From Rhodospirillales bacterium (GTDB lineage: Bacteria; Pseudomonadota; Alphaproteobacteria; Rhodospirillales; Casp-alpha2), in assembly GCA_021775095.1 (NCBI GenBank), contig JAJFII010000070.1, positions 31,056 through 95,055 on the forward strand: DNA of 64,000 bases, read 5' to 3'. The translations under genes were made by a program, and so were the position numbers. Below, one piece after another: positions 44,648 to 54,064 of the stretch. Below the pieces are notes generated by a model, which worked only from the letters and a program-made list of their open reading frames with translations, made no database searches and was not told where the DNA came from. How positions within the stretch are numbered: position 1 is the stretch's first letter; each line of letters starts with the position of its first letter.

Positions 44648-46639
44648 ATGTCAGATCAGCAGGGCCAATATGCCGATACGGAACATAAATTTCTGGACCT
44701 GGGCAGTGGCGCATTCGCCGACCGCATCCATATGGGTGGTATGCAACTGTCGACGCGTATCAATATATACCTGATTTTCAGTTTGCTCGCGTTTATGATT
44801 TTTGCCGGAATGTATGTATATGTCGACCAGCGCGTCGACAAGACACTGACTTCGTGGCGTCATTCCCAGGACATTGCAGATCTTGTTGGCCGCATTGAAA
44901 CTGGCGTTGCCAAGATTAACAGCCAGGAAAAACAATTCCTGTTGAGTAAAGATGTGACCGCGGCGGAAGGGTTTGACCAGGACATCAATGAAGTCTCAAA
45001 GGCGTTGGACCGGTTGTACCGATTACCGGAAAGTGTTCCCGTGCGGCAAACCATTGCGACGCTGAGAGACGGCCTGGTGCAATATGATGAACAGTTTGTT
45101 GATGTGGTTAAAGCCGAGCGTGTCCTGGGTATCGCCGATGCCTCGGGAATCAGTGCCCGGCTTTTTGAAGCTACCCGCTTATTGCAAAACCGGTTTCGCC
45201 AGGCCGGGCACGCCAATTTGTCGGATCAGATTACGCGTATCAACAATCAAGGCAAAGAAACCATATCGTCGGGGTTTCGTCAGGGGGTCGACGAGATTCA
45301 AAAACGCTACGCCACCCTGCATGCCTTCCTGAAAGCGGCGGAAATCGCGCCGCGACCAAAGATCGAAATCACCGATCTTTTGAAATCCCACGAAACGGAT
45401 ATGTTGAATTTGATTAACCGTCGATTTGCTTTGAACAGTGAAACCGAGCGATTTAATGACATTCTTGCCTATGTGGCACCGAGTTTGGAACGACTGGCGG
45501 TGTTTTCCAAAGACCAGACGGTTTCGGCAATTCGAGCGCTGGAAAAAATACAGGCCTTTGCCCGATATACAATCGCTGGCGGCAGTGCCGCCATTCTGCT
45601 GTGGTTAATCTTTGTTGGCCTGCTTTTAATGCGCAGCATGTCCGGCGGAATTCGTGCCATTGCGATTTCGGCCCAGCGTATTGCTTCAGGCGAACGTGAT
45701 GTCAACATTCCCGGGCGTGGCAATGTTGACGCCGTTGGCCAGGCCGCACGGGCGTTGGACCGATGGGCGCGGGATCTTAAGCAAATGGACCTGCTGCGCC
45801 AGGAACTGGATCAGACGCGACGTAAAATGAACCTAGTCATGGCCGAGGCCGACCAGCAGGCATCGGTCGCTGTCGAGAACGCAAAAGCCGCATTTATGGC
45901 AGGTATTGCAACCGAACCCGAACCCGCCGACGTTTATATGCCGGCACCGGAATTGCCGCCGGAGCCCCTATCGACAGCAGAACCTGAGCGAGAGGATGAC
46001 CCCGCGCATGGGCCAACCGTTAAACAGAGATATATGCCAACGCCGATCAAACCCAATGCCGGCGTCGGTCCGATATCGTCGGTCAGTCAGCAGTTGGCCC
46101 ATTTCAGCGAATATGTGACCGCCGCAGCGGGAGATGTTGAACGGACGGAACAGTTGATGTTGTCCTTACATGAAGCGACGGGCCAACTGGAAAGCTTGAG
46201 CGGTTTAGTGACTTCAGTTCGCGACCAAACCAACTTGCTGGCCTTTCATACCACGACCCGCGACCCACGTAGCGAGGCGGAAAATTTAATTCCCTTTAAT
46301 GAAGACGGGCGTCGCCATACGGAGGGGCCGTTCCCGGACCAGGGGTTGGCCCAACGGTTTGACGCCATTCGCGAGATAACCGAACGGGCCGAGCGAACCG
46401 TGCAGGCGGTTCGAATTTCCATGCAAAGTGTAACTGCCATGGCCAACGAAATTGCCGCAACCGCGTCGACCCAGGCTCTGGAAGCGACAAATAAGTTGCT
46501 GTCACAATCTGAATATCTGCAAACCATGCTGGATGATATTGTGCAAAAGATAACACCGACATCGCCGCCTTCGATCACCGACCAGGCCAATTCAAGGACC
46601 AACCCCTACGGATACCAACAGCCCAATAAAAAACCATAG
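44648..46639 (+). CDS. Degenerate methyl-accepting chemotaxis-like membrane protein
   Basis: 663 residues from the ATG at 44648 (starts at 44612 or 44627 are possible). TM1 lies at about 38-60 (RINIYLIFSLLAFMIFAGMYV), then a helical periplasmic sensor (INSQEKQFLLSKDVTAAEGFD) to about 300, TM2 (about 306-328), a HAMP-like linker (SMSGGIRAIAISAQRIASGER), a coiled coil, and a Pro/Glu-rich segment (PEPADVYMPAPELPPEPL). The C-terminal helical region contains SVRDQTNLLAFHTTTRDPRSE near residue 525. This is recognisably the MCP hairpin tip DQTNLLALNAAIEAARAGE, but with the AAIEAARAGE part lost. CheA/CheW coupling is therefore doubtful. No che gene is adjacent. Confidence 0.8.
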   Translation: MSDQQGQYADTEHKFLDLGSGAFADRIHMGGMQLSTRINIYLIFSLLAFMIFAGMYVYVDQRVDKTLTSWRHSQDIADLVGRIETGVAKINSQEKQFLLSKDVTAAEGFDQDINEVSKALDRLYRLPESVPVRQTIATLRDGLVQYDEQFVDVVKAERVLGIADASGISARLFEATRLLQNRFRQAGHANLSDQITRINNQGKETISSGFRQGVDEIQKRYATLHAFLKAAEIAPRPKIEITDLLKSHETDMLNLINRRFALNSETERFNDILAYVAPSLERLAVFSKDQTVSAIRALEKIQAFARYTIAGGSAAILLWLIFVGLLLMRSMSGGIRAIAISAQRIASGERDVNIPGRGNVDAVGQAARALDRWARDLKQMDLLRQELDQTRRKMNLVMAEADQQASVAVENAKAAFMAGIATEPEPADVYMPAPELPPEPLSTAEPEREDDPAHGPTVKQRYMPTPIKPNAGVGPISSVSQQLAHFSEYVTAAAGDVERTEQLMLSLHEATGQLESLSGLVTSVRDQTNLLAFHTTTRDPRSEAENLIPFNEDGRRHTEGPFPDQGLAQRFDAIREITERAERTVQAVRISMQSVTAMANEIAATASTQALEATNKLLSQSEYLQTMLDDIVQKITPTSPPSITDQANSRTNPYGYQQPNKKP

Positions 46640-46696
46640 GCCTTGCAAGGTCTGCGGCGGCCAGGAAAGGGAATCTGGCATATTCTGGCTTGTGGA

Positions 46697-46830
46697 TTGA
46701 ACAGGCGTTGCTGGCAAGCCTACCCGGAGCAAATTTCCGACACCGATTTTACTTTCGATTTCCAGATTGCCAGCCGGCAACAGGGCCAAAGATTGGTCAA
46801 ATACAGGCCCCGTCCGGTCGCTTCAGCGGT
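46697..46830 (-). pseudogene. 3' remnant of a sensor histidine kinase (HATPase C-terminus)
   Basis: Just after the prmA stop, one minus-strand frame reads TAEATGRGLYLTNL (G2-box-like GxGL) and the next frame continues ALLPAGNLEIESKIGVGN then LLRVGLPATPV. Together these reproduce the end of a histidine-kinase ATPase domain (GTGLGLYLT...GGNLEIES..GVGT..RVGLP). A one-base deletion near 46790 (in CTTT) separates the two frames. The H-box, N-box and everything upstream are missing because prmA occupies that DNA. Seen in sequence; the decay is inferred. Confidence 0.6.
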
Positions 46831-46849
46831 CCCGACATAAAACCAATGT

Positions 46850-47740
46850 CTAACGTGACATCATCAAAATCACCCAATCGTTGATCGTGATCTTTTTTTG
46901 CAGTTTCAAGCCGCGGGCCCGGTGGGCGGCAATCACCCGATTGCTGTCGCGTTCCAACAGTCCCGACAGAATGGCATAACTGGGGCGCCCTGGCGGGGCC
47001 GCCAGATGGTGGCTGAGTGCGCCGGCCATTTTAACCAGAGGGTTGGCCAAAATATTGCACAAAATTAAGTCGTAGGGTCCGTTATCTCTAACCAGGTGAG
47101 ACCCATAGCCGTCGCCACAGGTTGCCCGTATGAGATGTTTGAGGCCATTTTGATTGGCATTTTTGATAGTGACCCGGGTCGATTCATCATCGATATCACT
47201 GGCGATGACAGGACAGGACCAGGTTTTGGCGGCCGCCATGGACAAAATGCCGGAGCCGCAGCCCATGTCGAGAATTTTAGTGAACTGGTGTTTGCGCGCC
47301 AATTCCTCCATCGCCCGCAGGCAGCCCTCGGTCGTTGCATGTTCGCCGGAACCGAAAGCCGATCCGGAATCCAGGACAAGTTCGATCAGGCCACCCAGCC
47401 CTTTGGTTTCCACATGGGTTCCATGAATGTAATAACGCCCAACCTGCAGGGGCGGGAAGTCCATGAGGTTTTCAGCCAGCCAGTTTTTTGGTGGAACCAG
47501 GTCAAAATATACCTTTGGCATGGCAATACTGCAGGCTGCTGCCAACCGCGCCATTTTTTCACTTAACCCCTGGGAGTCCGGTTCGGCGGCGGTGAAACCC
47601 TCGACTTTCCATTGCCTGGTTTTTTCATCCTCAAACGATGTCAGCGCCAGGCAATGGGGTTCAAGTAAATCCTCGAAGGCCTCGCGATGAACGCCGGATA
47701 TGCGAAAATCAATTCGCCACAAAAAGCTCGGCATGGTCAT
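46850..47740 (-). CDS. prmA: Ribosomal protein L11 methyltransferase
   Basis: Trimethylates L11. It has 296 residues. The SAM-binding motif I is LDMGCGSGILSMAAAKTW, preceded by FGSGEHATTEGCLRAMEEL. DLILCNILANPLVKMAGALSHHLA contains the NxLAxPL catalytic motif and YAILSGLLERDSNRVIAAHRA the post-motif. The ATG at 47740 lies 4 bp after the uvrD stop, so the two are co-transcribed. Confidence 0.95.
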   Translation of the reverse strand: MTMPSFLWRIDFRISGVHREAFEDLLEPHCLALTSFEDEKTRQWKVEGFTAAEPDSQGLSEKMARLAAACSIAMPKVYFDLVPPKNWLAENLMDFPPLQVGRYYIHGTHVETKGLGGLIELVLDSGSAFGSGEHATTEGCLRAMEELARKHQFTKILDMGCGSGILSMAAAKTWSCPVIASDIDDESTRVTIKNANQNGLKHLIRATCGDGYGSHLVRDNGPYDLILCNILANPLVKMAGALSHHLAAPPGRPSYAILSGLLERDSNRVIAAHRARGLKLQKKITINDWVILMMSR

Positions 47741-47744
47741 CGGT

Positions 47745-50048
47745 TTAGGTCCGTTCTACAAAACTATCGACAACCTTTTTGCTGCCGGCTTTTTCAAATT
47801 CGACTTCCAGTTTATTGCCATCAAGGGCAACTATTTTCCCATAACCGAATTTTTGATGGAAGATGCGCTCGCCCAATTGAAAGGCCGGGCTGTCCGCTGG
47901 GTTTTTGCGGTGCTCCCAGGCGACGGTTTCCGTCCGTCGTTTGGGTTTGGCGGCGGCGCGTCGAGCCGCCCAGGTCGACTGGCGGAACTCCGCCGGTGCG
48001 TCAAAGTCAAAGGAGGGTTCCACGCGACGACCGGTGTCGCCCAAACCCGGATTGGTTTCGTGGGTGATATGTTCAATCGGCAGTTCGTCGATAAAACGAG
48101 ACGGATAGGCGCTTTGCCATTTGCCGTAAATCCGTCGGTTCGATGCGTAAAGCACCGTGGCGCGCTTGCCGGCCCGGGTTAACCCGACGTAGGCTAGCCG
48201 ACGTTCTTCTTCCAGGCCCGATGCCCCACTTTCATCAAGAGATCGTTGATGGGGAAACAGGCCGTCTTCCCAGCCGGGTAAAAAGACCGTTTCAAATTCC
48301 AACCCCTTGGCCCCGTGTAGGGTCATCATGGTAATTTTATCGAGTTCCTGGGATTCTTCATTTTCCATGACCAGACTGACGTGTTCGAGGAATCCACCGA
48401 TGTTATCGAAGTCCTCCAACGCGACCACCAGTTCCTTCAAATTGTCCAATCGACCGGGCGCGTCCGTCGCTTTGCTTTCCCGCCACATGGCCGTATACCC
48501 ACTTTCGTCGAGTAGAGTGCCGACCAATTCCGGGTGGTGCATCACCGATACCAGGCTTCGCCAGCGACTGAAATCGGCCATCAGGTCGGCCAAGGTTTTT
48601 CGTACCTTGGGCCTGAATTCATCGGTCTCGACCAGGCGCAGCACGGCCCGGGTCAGGGATATCCCTTCGGCCCGGGCAAACTGGTGAATGGTTTGCATGG
48701 CGGCTTTGCCAATACCGCGTTTGGGCAAATTTATAATGCGCTCGAACGCCAGGTCGTCATCGGGCTGGACGGTAACCCGCAGATAAGCAATGGCATCGCG
48801 GATTTCCTGGCGTTCATAAAATCGGGCACCGCCGATAATCCGATAGGGGACGCCCAGGGTAATCATGCGTTCTTCAAACTCGCGCGTCTGGAAGCTCGCC
48901 CGTACCAGGATGGCGATCTCGTTCAGGGCGTGGTTTTTTCTGTGCAAACTTTCAATGGCGTCGCCGACCACCCGGGCTTCTTCTTCGCCATCCCAGACGC
49001 CGCGCACCTGAACCGGTTCCCCCTCATTGCTATCGGTCCACAGGGTTTTACCCAGCCGACCCTCATTGTGGGCGATTAGGCCAGATGCCGCCGCCAGTAT
49101 ATGCGGGGTTGATCGGTAATTGCGCTCCAGACGAACAATGGCTGCGCCTGGAAAGTCTTCGTCAAACCGCAGGATATTTCCAACTTCCGCACCGCGCCAG
49201 GAATAGATCGACTGGTCGTCATCGCCGACGCAGCAGATATTTTTATGTTTCTGAGCGAGCATGCGCAGCCACAGGTACTGGGCAACGTTGGTGTCCTGGT
49301 ATTCGTCAACCAGGACATAACGAAATTGATCCTGATACTCAGCTAAAATTTCCGGGTGGTCCTGAAATACCTTAAGACAAAGCAATAAAAGATCACCAAA
49401 ATCAGCGGCATTTAAGACGGAGAGTCGGTGTTGATATTCCGTATATAGGGATAATATCCGGCCTTCGTCGGCGTCTCCCCCTTCACCAGCAGTTACTTTT
49501 TCAGGGACCAGGCCGCGATCTTTCCAGCGCTGTATGGTTCCGGCGATAACCCGCGCCGGCCAGCGTTTTTCATCAATATGGTGGACCTCCATCAGCTGTT
49601 TGATCAGGCGAACCTGGTCGTCCGTATCGAGGATCGTGAAGTTGGATCGCAATCCGGCGGCTTCTGCGTTGGCCCGTAACATCCGTGCGCCGACGGCATG
49701 AAAGGTGCCAACCCACCAACCTTCAATCGGGCGATTGATCAGCGACGCAACCCGTTCTTTCATTTCCTTGGCGGCTTTGTTGGTGAAAGTCACGGCCAGG
49801 ACCTCCCAGGGGCGGGCTTTGCCCTGCAGCAGAATATGACCCATACGGGTTGTCAGGACCCGGGTTTTGCCGGTCCCGGCACCGGCCAGAACAAGCAGCG
49901 GGCCGTCAATGGTTTTGACGGCTTCCAGCTGGGTTTCGTTGAGGTTCTGCAAATGTTGATCGGCCACAACAACGGGCCCGCTGTTTGCGGTATCGGGCGT
50001 CGCGGGCGGTCGGGGCGTCGGTTCTGCTAGGTCAAAAGGATCGGACAT
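47745..50048 (-). CDS. uvrD: UvrD/PcrA-type DNA helicase II
   Basis: Superfamily 1 3'-5' helicase of nucleotide-excision and mismatch repair, 767 residues. Motif Ia/I: LVLAGAGTGKTRVLTTRMGHIL; TFTNKAAKEMKERV; motif II LVDEYQDTNVAQYLW; motif III VGDDDQSIYSWRGAEVGNIL; motif IV LERNYRSTPHIL; motif V MTLHGAKGLEFETVFLPGWEDGLFPHQRS; motif VI EERRLAYVGLTRAGKRATVLYA. The C-terminal FQLGERIFHQKFGYGKIVALDGNKLEVEFE is the PcrA/UvrD Tudor-like tail. Confidence 0.97.
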   Translation of the reverse strand: MSDPFDLAEPTPRPPATPDTANSGPVVVADQHLQNLNETQLEAVKTIDGPLLVLAGAGTGKTRVLTTRMGHILLQGKARPWEVLAVTFTNKAAKEMKERVASLINRPIEGWWVGTFHAVGARMLRANAEAAGLRSNFTILDTDDQVRLIKQLMEVHHIDEKRWPARVIAGTIQRWKDRGLVPEKVTAGEGGDADEGRILSLYTEYQHRLSVLNAADFGDLLLLCLKVFQDHPEILAEYQDQFRYVLVDEYQDTNVAQYLWLRMLAQKHKNICCVGDDDQSIYSWRGAEVGNILRFDEDFPGAAIVRLERNYRSTPHILAAASGLIAHNEGRLGKTLWTDSNEGEPVQVRGVWDGEEEARVVGDAIESLHRKNHALNEIAILVRASFQTREFEERMITLGVPYRIIGGARFYERQEIRDAIAYLRVTVQPDDDLAFERIINLPKRGIGKAAMQTIHQFARAEGISLTRAVLRLVETDEFRPKVRKTLADLMADFSRWRSLVSVMHHPELVGTLLDESGYTAMWRESKATDAPGRLDNLKELVVALEDFDNIGGFLEHVSLVMENEESQELDKITMMTLHGAKGLEFETVFLPGWEDGLFPHQRSLDESGASGLEEERRLAYVGLTRAGKRATVLYASNRRIYGKWQSAYPSRFIDELPIEHITHETNPGLGDTGRRVEPSFDFDAPAEFRQSTWAARRAAAKPKRRTETVAWEHRKNPADSPAFQLGERIFHQKFGYGKIVALDGNKLEVEFEKAGSKKVVDSFVERT

Positions 50049-50485
50049 AAATCGTTATATAGCACGCCATTTGGGGAGAACCATCAAGAGATACATGTTC
50101 GCGAGGTTATGATCGATAAAATCCGCTTTTAATCCCGTTGAATCCACCCCGATAAATCCCTCACACCATCTCCTGCCGGGCATACAGCTGTTTGCGATGC
50201 AGTCGATCAGCCCGATGACCGTTGATCAGATCGTTCAGTGACAGCTGCGAACCGTAATAGTCGCCGTGGATTCGGCCAGCCTTTCGAACATCCGGCGCGA
50301 CCGATCCAGGTCGCTTGCCATCGTCCTTGTTTCAACGGCGACACATGAGGCTTGAGGCAAATAACAACCAGACGTTCGTTTATGGGCGACGGCGTGATTA
50401 ACATTTGCCTGAGTATCACCACAAATTTACCCCCACAAAAACAGAGGTATGGTAAACTAGTGGCCGATTGTGAAAGGATTTTGCC
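50049..50485. other. 437-bp intergenic region with a broken small gene
   Basis: It holds no intact recognisable gene. A frameshifted minus-strand small gene is at 50161-50321. AT-rich DNA before the HtrA-like gene (50440-50485) probably contains its promoter, but no clear hexamers were identified. Inverted GATCGATAA-type sequences near 50110 are short. Confidence 0.5.
50161..50321 (-). pseudogene. Frameshifted small ORF of about 53 codons
   Basis: From an ATG at 50321 (AAGGA just upstream) one frame reads MASDLDRSRRMFERLAEST. Another frame continues GDYYGSQLSLNDLINGHRA then DRLHRKQLYARQEMV and stops at 50163-50161. The second frame has no start codon of its own. The total, 161 bp, is not a multiple of three. 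Both pieces have protein-like composition, suggesting a small charged helical protein broken by a frameshift. No family was recognised. Confidence 0.35.
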
Positions 50486-51508
50486 ATGCCGGTTCGTCAT
50501 CTTTCCAAATACCTGACCTGTCTTGCGGTTGTCGTCGGGGTTTTAATGCCGATCCTTGCCGCAGAGTCGGCCCGGGCAAAACCCGATTTTCGGAAAATTA
50601 TCGAATCCGTTGTCATGGTTCAGTCAAAAATCCCGGCGACCGCCCGGACCGCTAATTCCCTGGGCACCGAACGCCAGGGCAGCGGGATCGTCATCGATGA
50701 TTCGGGGTTGGTTTTGACCATCGGTTATCTGGTTATGGAGTCTGACGCGATAACGCTCGTCAATTATTCGGGAAAATCAATTCCGGCGCGTTTTATTGCC
50801 TATGACCATACATCCGGCTTCGGGTTGGTTCGCGCCCTCTCGCCGACGGGTGTCCTGCCCGTTGAAATGGGCGCATCGTCAGAAATGGCAGAAAAATCCC
50901 TGGCCTTAGTTGTCTCGCTTGGCGACTCGCGGCCGGCGACACCGGTACAAATTGTCTCTCGCCGGACCTTTGCCGGGCCGTGGGAGTATTTGCTCGATCA
51001 GGCCATCTATACCATGCCGCCGCACCGGGGGTTCGGTGGCGCTGCGCTGATCAACGAACAGGGCCAGTTGGTCGGCGTCGGTTCGTTATTTGTTAACGAT
51101 GCCATGGGTAAGGAAATCGCGACCCCCGGTAATATGTTTGTTCCCATTGATCTGCTGAAACCAATCCTTCCTGAACTGCTCGCCAATGGCCGACGTATCA
51201 AGTCGCCGGGACCCTGGTTAGGCATATACACCAGTGCCCAGGGGGGGCGGGTTTTTGTAACCCGCGTTGCCGATTCCGGGCCGGCACAAATTGCCGGCAT
51301 TAAGGCCGGGGATATCGTTATGGGAGTTGGCGGCAAACGGGTTACCGATATGATCGATTTTTATCAGCGGGTGCGCAGCTCCGGGGCGGCCGGTTCAAAT
51401 GTCCATATTGATCTGCTGCCCCACGGAACGGCCGGTCTGGAAATCAAACAGGTTATTGTCAAGTCGCAAGACCGCAATGACTGGCTGAGCAAACCCCTAT
51501 CCCACTGA
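50486..51508 (+). CDS. HtrA/DegP-like periplasmic protein lacking the catalytic triad
   Basis: 340 residues: a signal peptide (1-31), a trypsin-like domain of the S1C type (about 35-225), and a PDZ domain (about 240-325: GPWLGIYTSAQGGRVFVTRVADSGPAQIAGIKAGDIVMGVGG). Aligned by eye, the three catalytic positions are all altered. The His motif TNNHVV reads TIGYLV (Y81), the Asp of TDLALLK reads TSGFGLV (S110), and GNSGGPL reads GFGGAAL (F183). Structure-bearing glycines (GSGIVIDDSG, GMFVPID-like) are kept. It therefore looks like a proteolytically dead HtrA, perhaps a chaperone or binding scaffold. It converges with the Clc gene. Confidence 0.85.
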   Translation: MPVRHLSKYLTCLAVVVGVLMPILAAESARAKPDFRKIIESVVMVQSKIPATARTANSLGTERQGSGIVIDDSGLVLTIGYLVMESDAITLVNYSGKSIPARFIAYDHTSGFGLVRALSPTGVLPVEMGASSEMAEKSLALVVSLGDSRPATPVQIVSRRTFAGPWEYLLDQAIYTMPPHRGFGGAALINEQGQLVGVGSLFVNDAMGKEIATPGNMFVPIDLLKPILPELLANGRRIKSPGPWLGIYTSAQGGRVFVTRVADSGPAQIAGIKAGDIVMGVGGKRVTDMIDFYQRVRSSGAAGSNVHIDLLPHGTAGLEIKQVIVKSQDRNDWLSKPLSH

Positions 51509-51518
51509 GTACGTCCGG

Positions 51519-53294
51519 TTATTCGCCATGTTCCTCGTGCCGGGTTTGCAGCAACATTCGGTTATAGGCGGCCATAACTTCACGGTGATGGACACAGCCC
51601 TTGAAGGTCATGGAAGCGGTGTCATCAACAACGGCAATATGTTCTTCGCCGGAATCCTGCATGACCGCCAGGGCAGTTTCCAGGTCGTCGGAAACCGTTA
51701 GGACGGGCGGGTGCAAACGGGCGACATCACTGGCGGTAATGAGGTCATCGAACCCATGGTCAAAGGCCGATTCACTGAGATCTGCGAGGGTGACAGTGCC
51801 ATAGAGTTGCCCGGTATCACGAACCACAAAAATTTCACCCAGGGGAGAATGTTGCAGTTTGATGCGCACATCCTGGAGGCATTCACTCATTTGGATGGAC
51901 TCGCCATCCGTGGAATAAACTTCGGAAATATGAATTGATTTCATAATTTCTGTCTCGAACCCTTCTTTGACATCGACGCCGCGTCGGATCAGTTGATTGT
52001 TAAAGAACGAACGGCCAAAAAAATGATGGGTGATTTCTGACGACGCGACCACGGCCAGCATCACGCCCAGAGTCAGCGCATAGTTGCTGGTCATTTCGAA
52101 GATAATCAAAGTGGTGGAAATGGGCGCGCCCATGACGGCCGCAGCCACCGCACCCATGCCAACGATGGTATAGGCACCCGGACCTGACGACAGATCCGGC
52201 ACAAAATGGGTGGCAACAATGCCAAAGGACCCGCCGACCATGGCACCGATTACCAGGGCCGGGCTAAACACCCCGCCACCGAACCCCCAACCCACACAAA
52301 ACGCCGTCGCCATAATTTTCGCCAATCCGATGGCCACCAGGGTATAAAACCCGAACTGCATAAGCAGCGCTGATTCCGTCGTCCCGTAGCCAATTCCGAG
52401 GACCTGCGGATAAACAAGGGCAATCAATCCAACCAACAGGCCCGCAAGCATCGGTCTGAACCAAGTCGGGATCCCTACCTTATCGGCAAAATCCTGGGCC
52501 AGAAATATGGCGCGCATGAAAACGATGGCGGCGACGCCGGCGACCAGACCGAGCAGGACAAACGCCGGAAACTCCCAAAAAGACGCAATAATCTTGGCGT
52601 CCAGGGCGAAGGCCGGAAAATCACCAAAAAACGTTCTCGACAGGGCCGTCGAGGCGACACTGGCGATAACGATGGGGGCAAATGCTTTCAGGGCATAATG
52701 ACCGACCACGACTTCACTGGCGAACAGGGCACCAGCAATGGGTGCATTAAACGACGCGGCGACGGCGGCACCGACGCCACAACCCAATAGGGTCCTGCGC
52801 AAAGTACGGGTTAAGTGCAGCTGTTGAGCGATCCAGGAACTGAGGGTGGCACCGATGTGCACCGCCGGTCCTTCCCGGCCCACCGAGGCCCCGGCACCAA
52901 TGGCGACGGCGTTGATTAAGGCGGTGCCGATGCCCGCTTTGGCAGACATTCGTCCACCGCGCAAGGCGTTGGCTTCAATCACATCGGCGACACTCTGCAG
53001 GCGTCTGTTGGGCATGAACCGGTAAACAAACAGCCCAACAAGCAATCCTGCACTTGTGGGAACAGTCACAATTTGCCACCAGGGAAGATCCTGCGCATGC
53101 TGGAAAAGCCGTTCGGAATCGGAGTTAAAAAGCAGCAGTTGAATGGTTGTTATCAATTCCCGAAAACCGACAATTGCAGCTCCGGTGAGCGCACCGACGG
53201 CCAACCCCAAGGCGGAAAGAACCAGATGGTCATTCCTGAGCAGGCGTCGTAGCGAAATCAGAGTCCGCGCATAACTAATTCGAGGTTTTTTCAT
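51519..53294 (-). CDS. ClC-type chloride channel/transporter with C-terminal CBS pair
   Basis: 591 residues. The ClC membrane core (about 20-445) has the gating-glutamate motif GASVGREGPAVHIGATLSS, the GNNG-like VGRE region, FNAPIAGALFASEVVVG, VGWGFGGGVFSPALVIGAMVGG (GxFxP anion motif) and VGMGAVAAAVMGAPISTTLIIFEMTSNY. After about residue 450 two CBS modules (SIHISEVYSTDGESIQMSECL; LHPPVLTVSDDLETALAVMQDSG) probably bind nucleotides. The gating glutamate suggests H+/Cl- exchange or channel activity, unresolved. It is not obviously co-regulated with phoB next to it. Confidence 0.93.
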   Translation of the reverse strand: MKKPRISYARTLISLRRLLRNDHLVLSALGLAVGALTGAAIVGFRELITTIQLLLFNSDSERLFQHAQDLPWWQIVTVPTSAGLLVGLFVYRFMPNRRLQSVADVIEANALRGGRMSAKAGIGTALINAVAIGAGASVGREGPAVHIGATLSSWIAQQLHLTRTLRRTLLGCGVGAAVAASFNAPIAGALFASEVVVGHYALKAFAPIVIASVASTALSRTFFGDFPAFALDAKIIASFWEFPAFVLLGLVAGVAAIVFMRAIFLAQDFADKVGIPTWFRPMLAGLLVGLIALVYPQVLGIGYGTTESALLMQFGFYTLVAIGLAKIMATAFCVGWGFGGGVFSPALVIGAMVGGSFGIVATHFVPDLSSGPGAYTIVGMGAVAAAVMGAPISTTLIIFEMTSNYALTLGVMLAVVASSEITHHFFGRSFFNNQLIRRGVDVKEGFETEIMKSIHISEVYSTDGESIQMSECLQDVRIKLQHSPLGEIFVVRDTGQLYGTVTLADLSESAFDHGFDDLITASDVARLHPPVLTVSDDLETALAVMQDSGEEHIAVVDDTASMTFKGCVHHREVMAAYNRMLLQTRHEEHGE

Positions 53295-53371
53295 GACGTA
53301 CCAGTTGTGGACCGTAAATCATTTTAGTGAAGAAAACCTTTAAATATCAAGATCGTATGACGAATTAAAAA

Positions 53372-54064
53372 TTAATTTAAAGGCGCATCAATGGAATAGC
53401 CGGCGGCCCGAACCGTGCGGATCAAATTGTCGGTTCCCGGCAGTTGCATGGCCTTGCGCAGGCGCCGTATATGAACATCCACAGTTCGCGCCTCAACATA
53501 GATGTCGCGGCCCCAAACCCGGTCCAGCAACTGTTCGCGGGAAAACACCCGGCCCGGTTTTTCCAGGAATACACGCAGCAGGCGATATTCGGTCGGCCCT
53601 AAGTGAATGTTGGTGCCATTGCGGCTGACCCGATGTTCTTCCAGGTTCATGGTTATGTCCTCGAATTGCAGAACATCGGCCGACTTTTCCGGGTGAGTTC
53701 GCCGTAAGACGGCTTTGACACGGGCGATCAGTTCGCTCGGTGAAAACGGTTTGATGACATAATCGTCGGCGCCGGTTTCCAATCCGCGAATGCGTTCTGA
53801 TTCTTCGCCCTTTGCCGTCAGCATAATGATTGGCAAGCGTTTTAGGTCGTTGTTCTGGCGCACCTGGCGGCAGATCTCGATTCCCGACAGGTTGGGTAGC
53901 ATCCAGTCAAGAATCACCAAATCGGGTTCCTCGGCCAGTATCGTGCTGATGGCTTCGTCACCTTCGCTGACGACCGTTGCCTGAAATCCCGCGTTGTCGA
54001 GATTGTATTGCAGCAGTTCGCTTAAAGACGGGTCATCTTCAACAATCAATATGTGAGCTTTCAT
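53372..54064 (-). CDS. phoB: Phosphate regulon response regulator PhoB
   Basis: OmpR-type regulator of the Pho regulon, 230 residues. The receiver has acidic residues EDDPS, phospho-Asp in DLVILDWMLPNLSG and the lysine in DDYVIKPFSPSEL. The winged-helix domain (HLGPTEYRLLRVFLEKPGRVFSREQLLDRVWG; VEARTVDVHIRRLRKAM) binds Pho boxes. Its ATG overlaps the phoU stop (ATGA), so it is last in pstSCAB-phoU-phoB. Cognate Pho boxes are seen at 59180-59197 and 60769-60786. Confidence 0.95.
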   Translation of the reverse strand: MKAHILIVEDDPSLSELLQYNLDNAGFQATVVSEGDEAISTILAEEPDLVILDWMLPNLSGIEICRQVRQNNDLKRLPIIMLTAKGEESERIRGLETGADDYVIKPFSPSELIARVKAVLRRTHPEKSADVLQFEDITMNLEEHRVSRNGTNIHLGPTEYRLLRVFLEKPGRVFSREQLLDRVWGRDIYVEARTVDVHIRRLRKAMQLPGTDNLIRTVRAAGYSIDAPLN

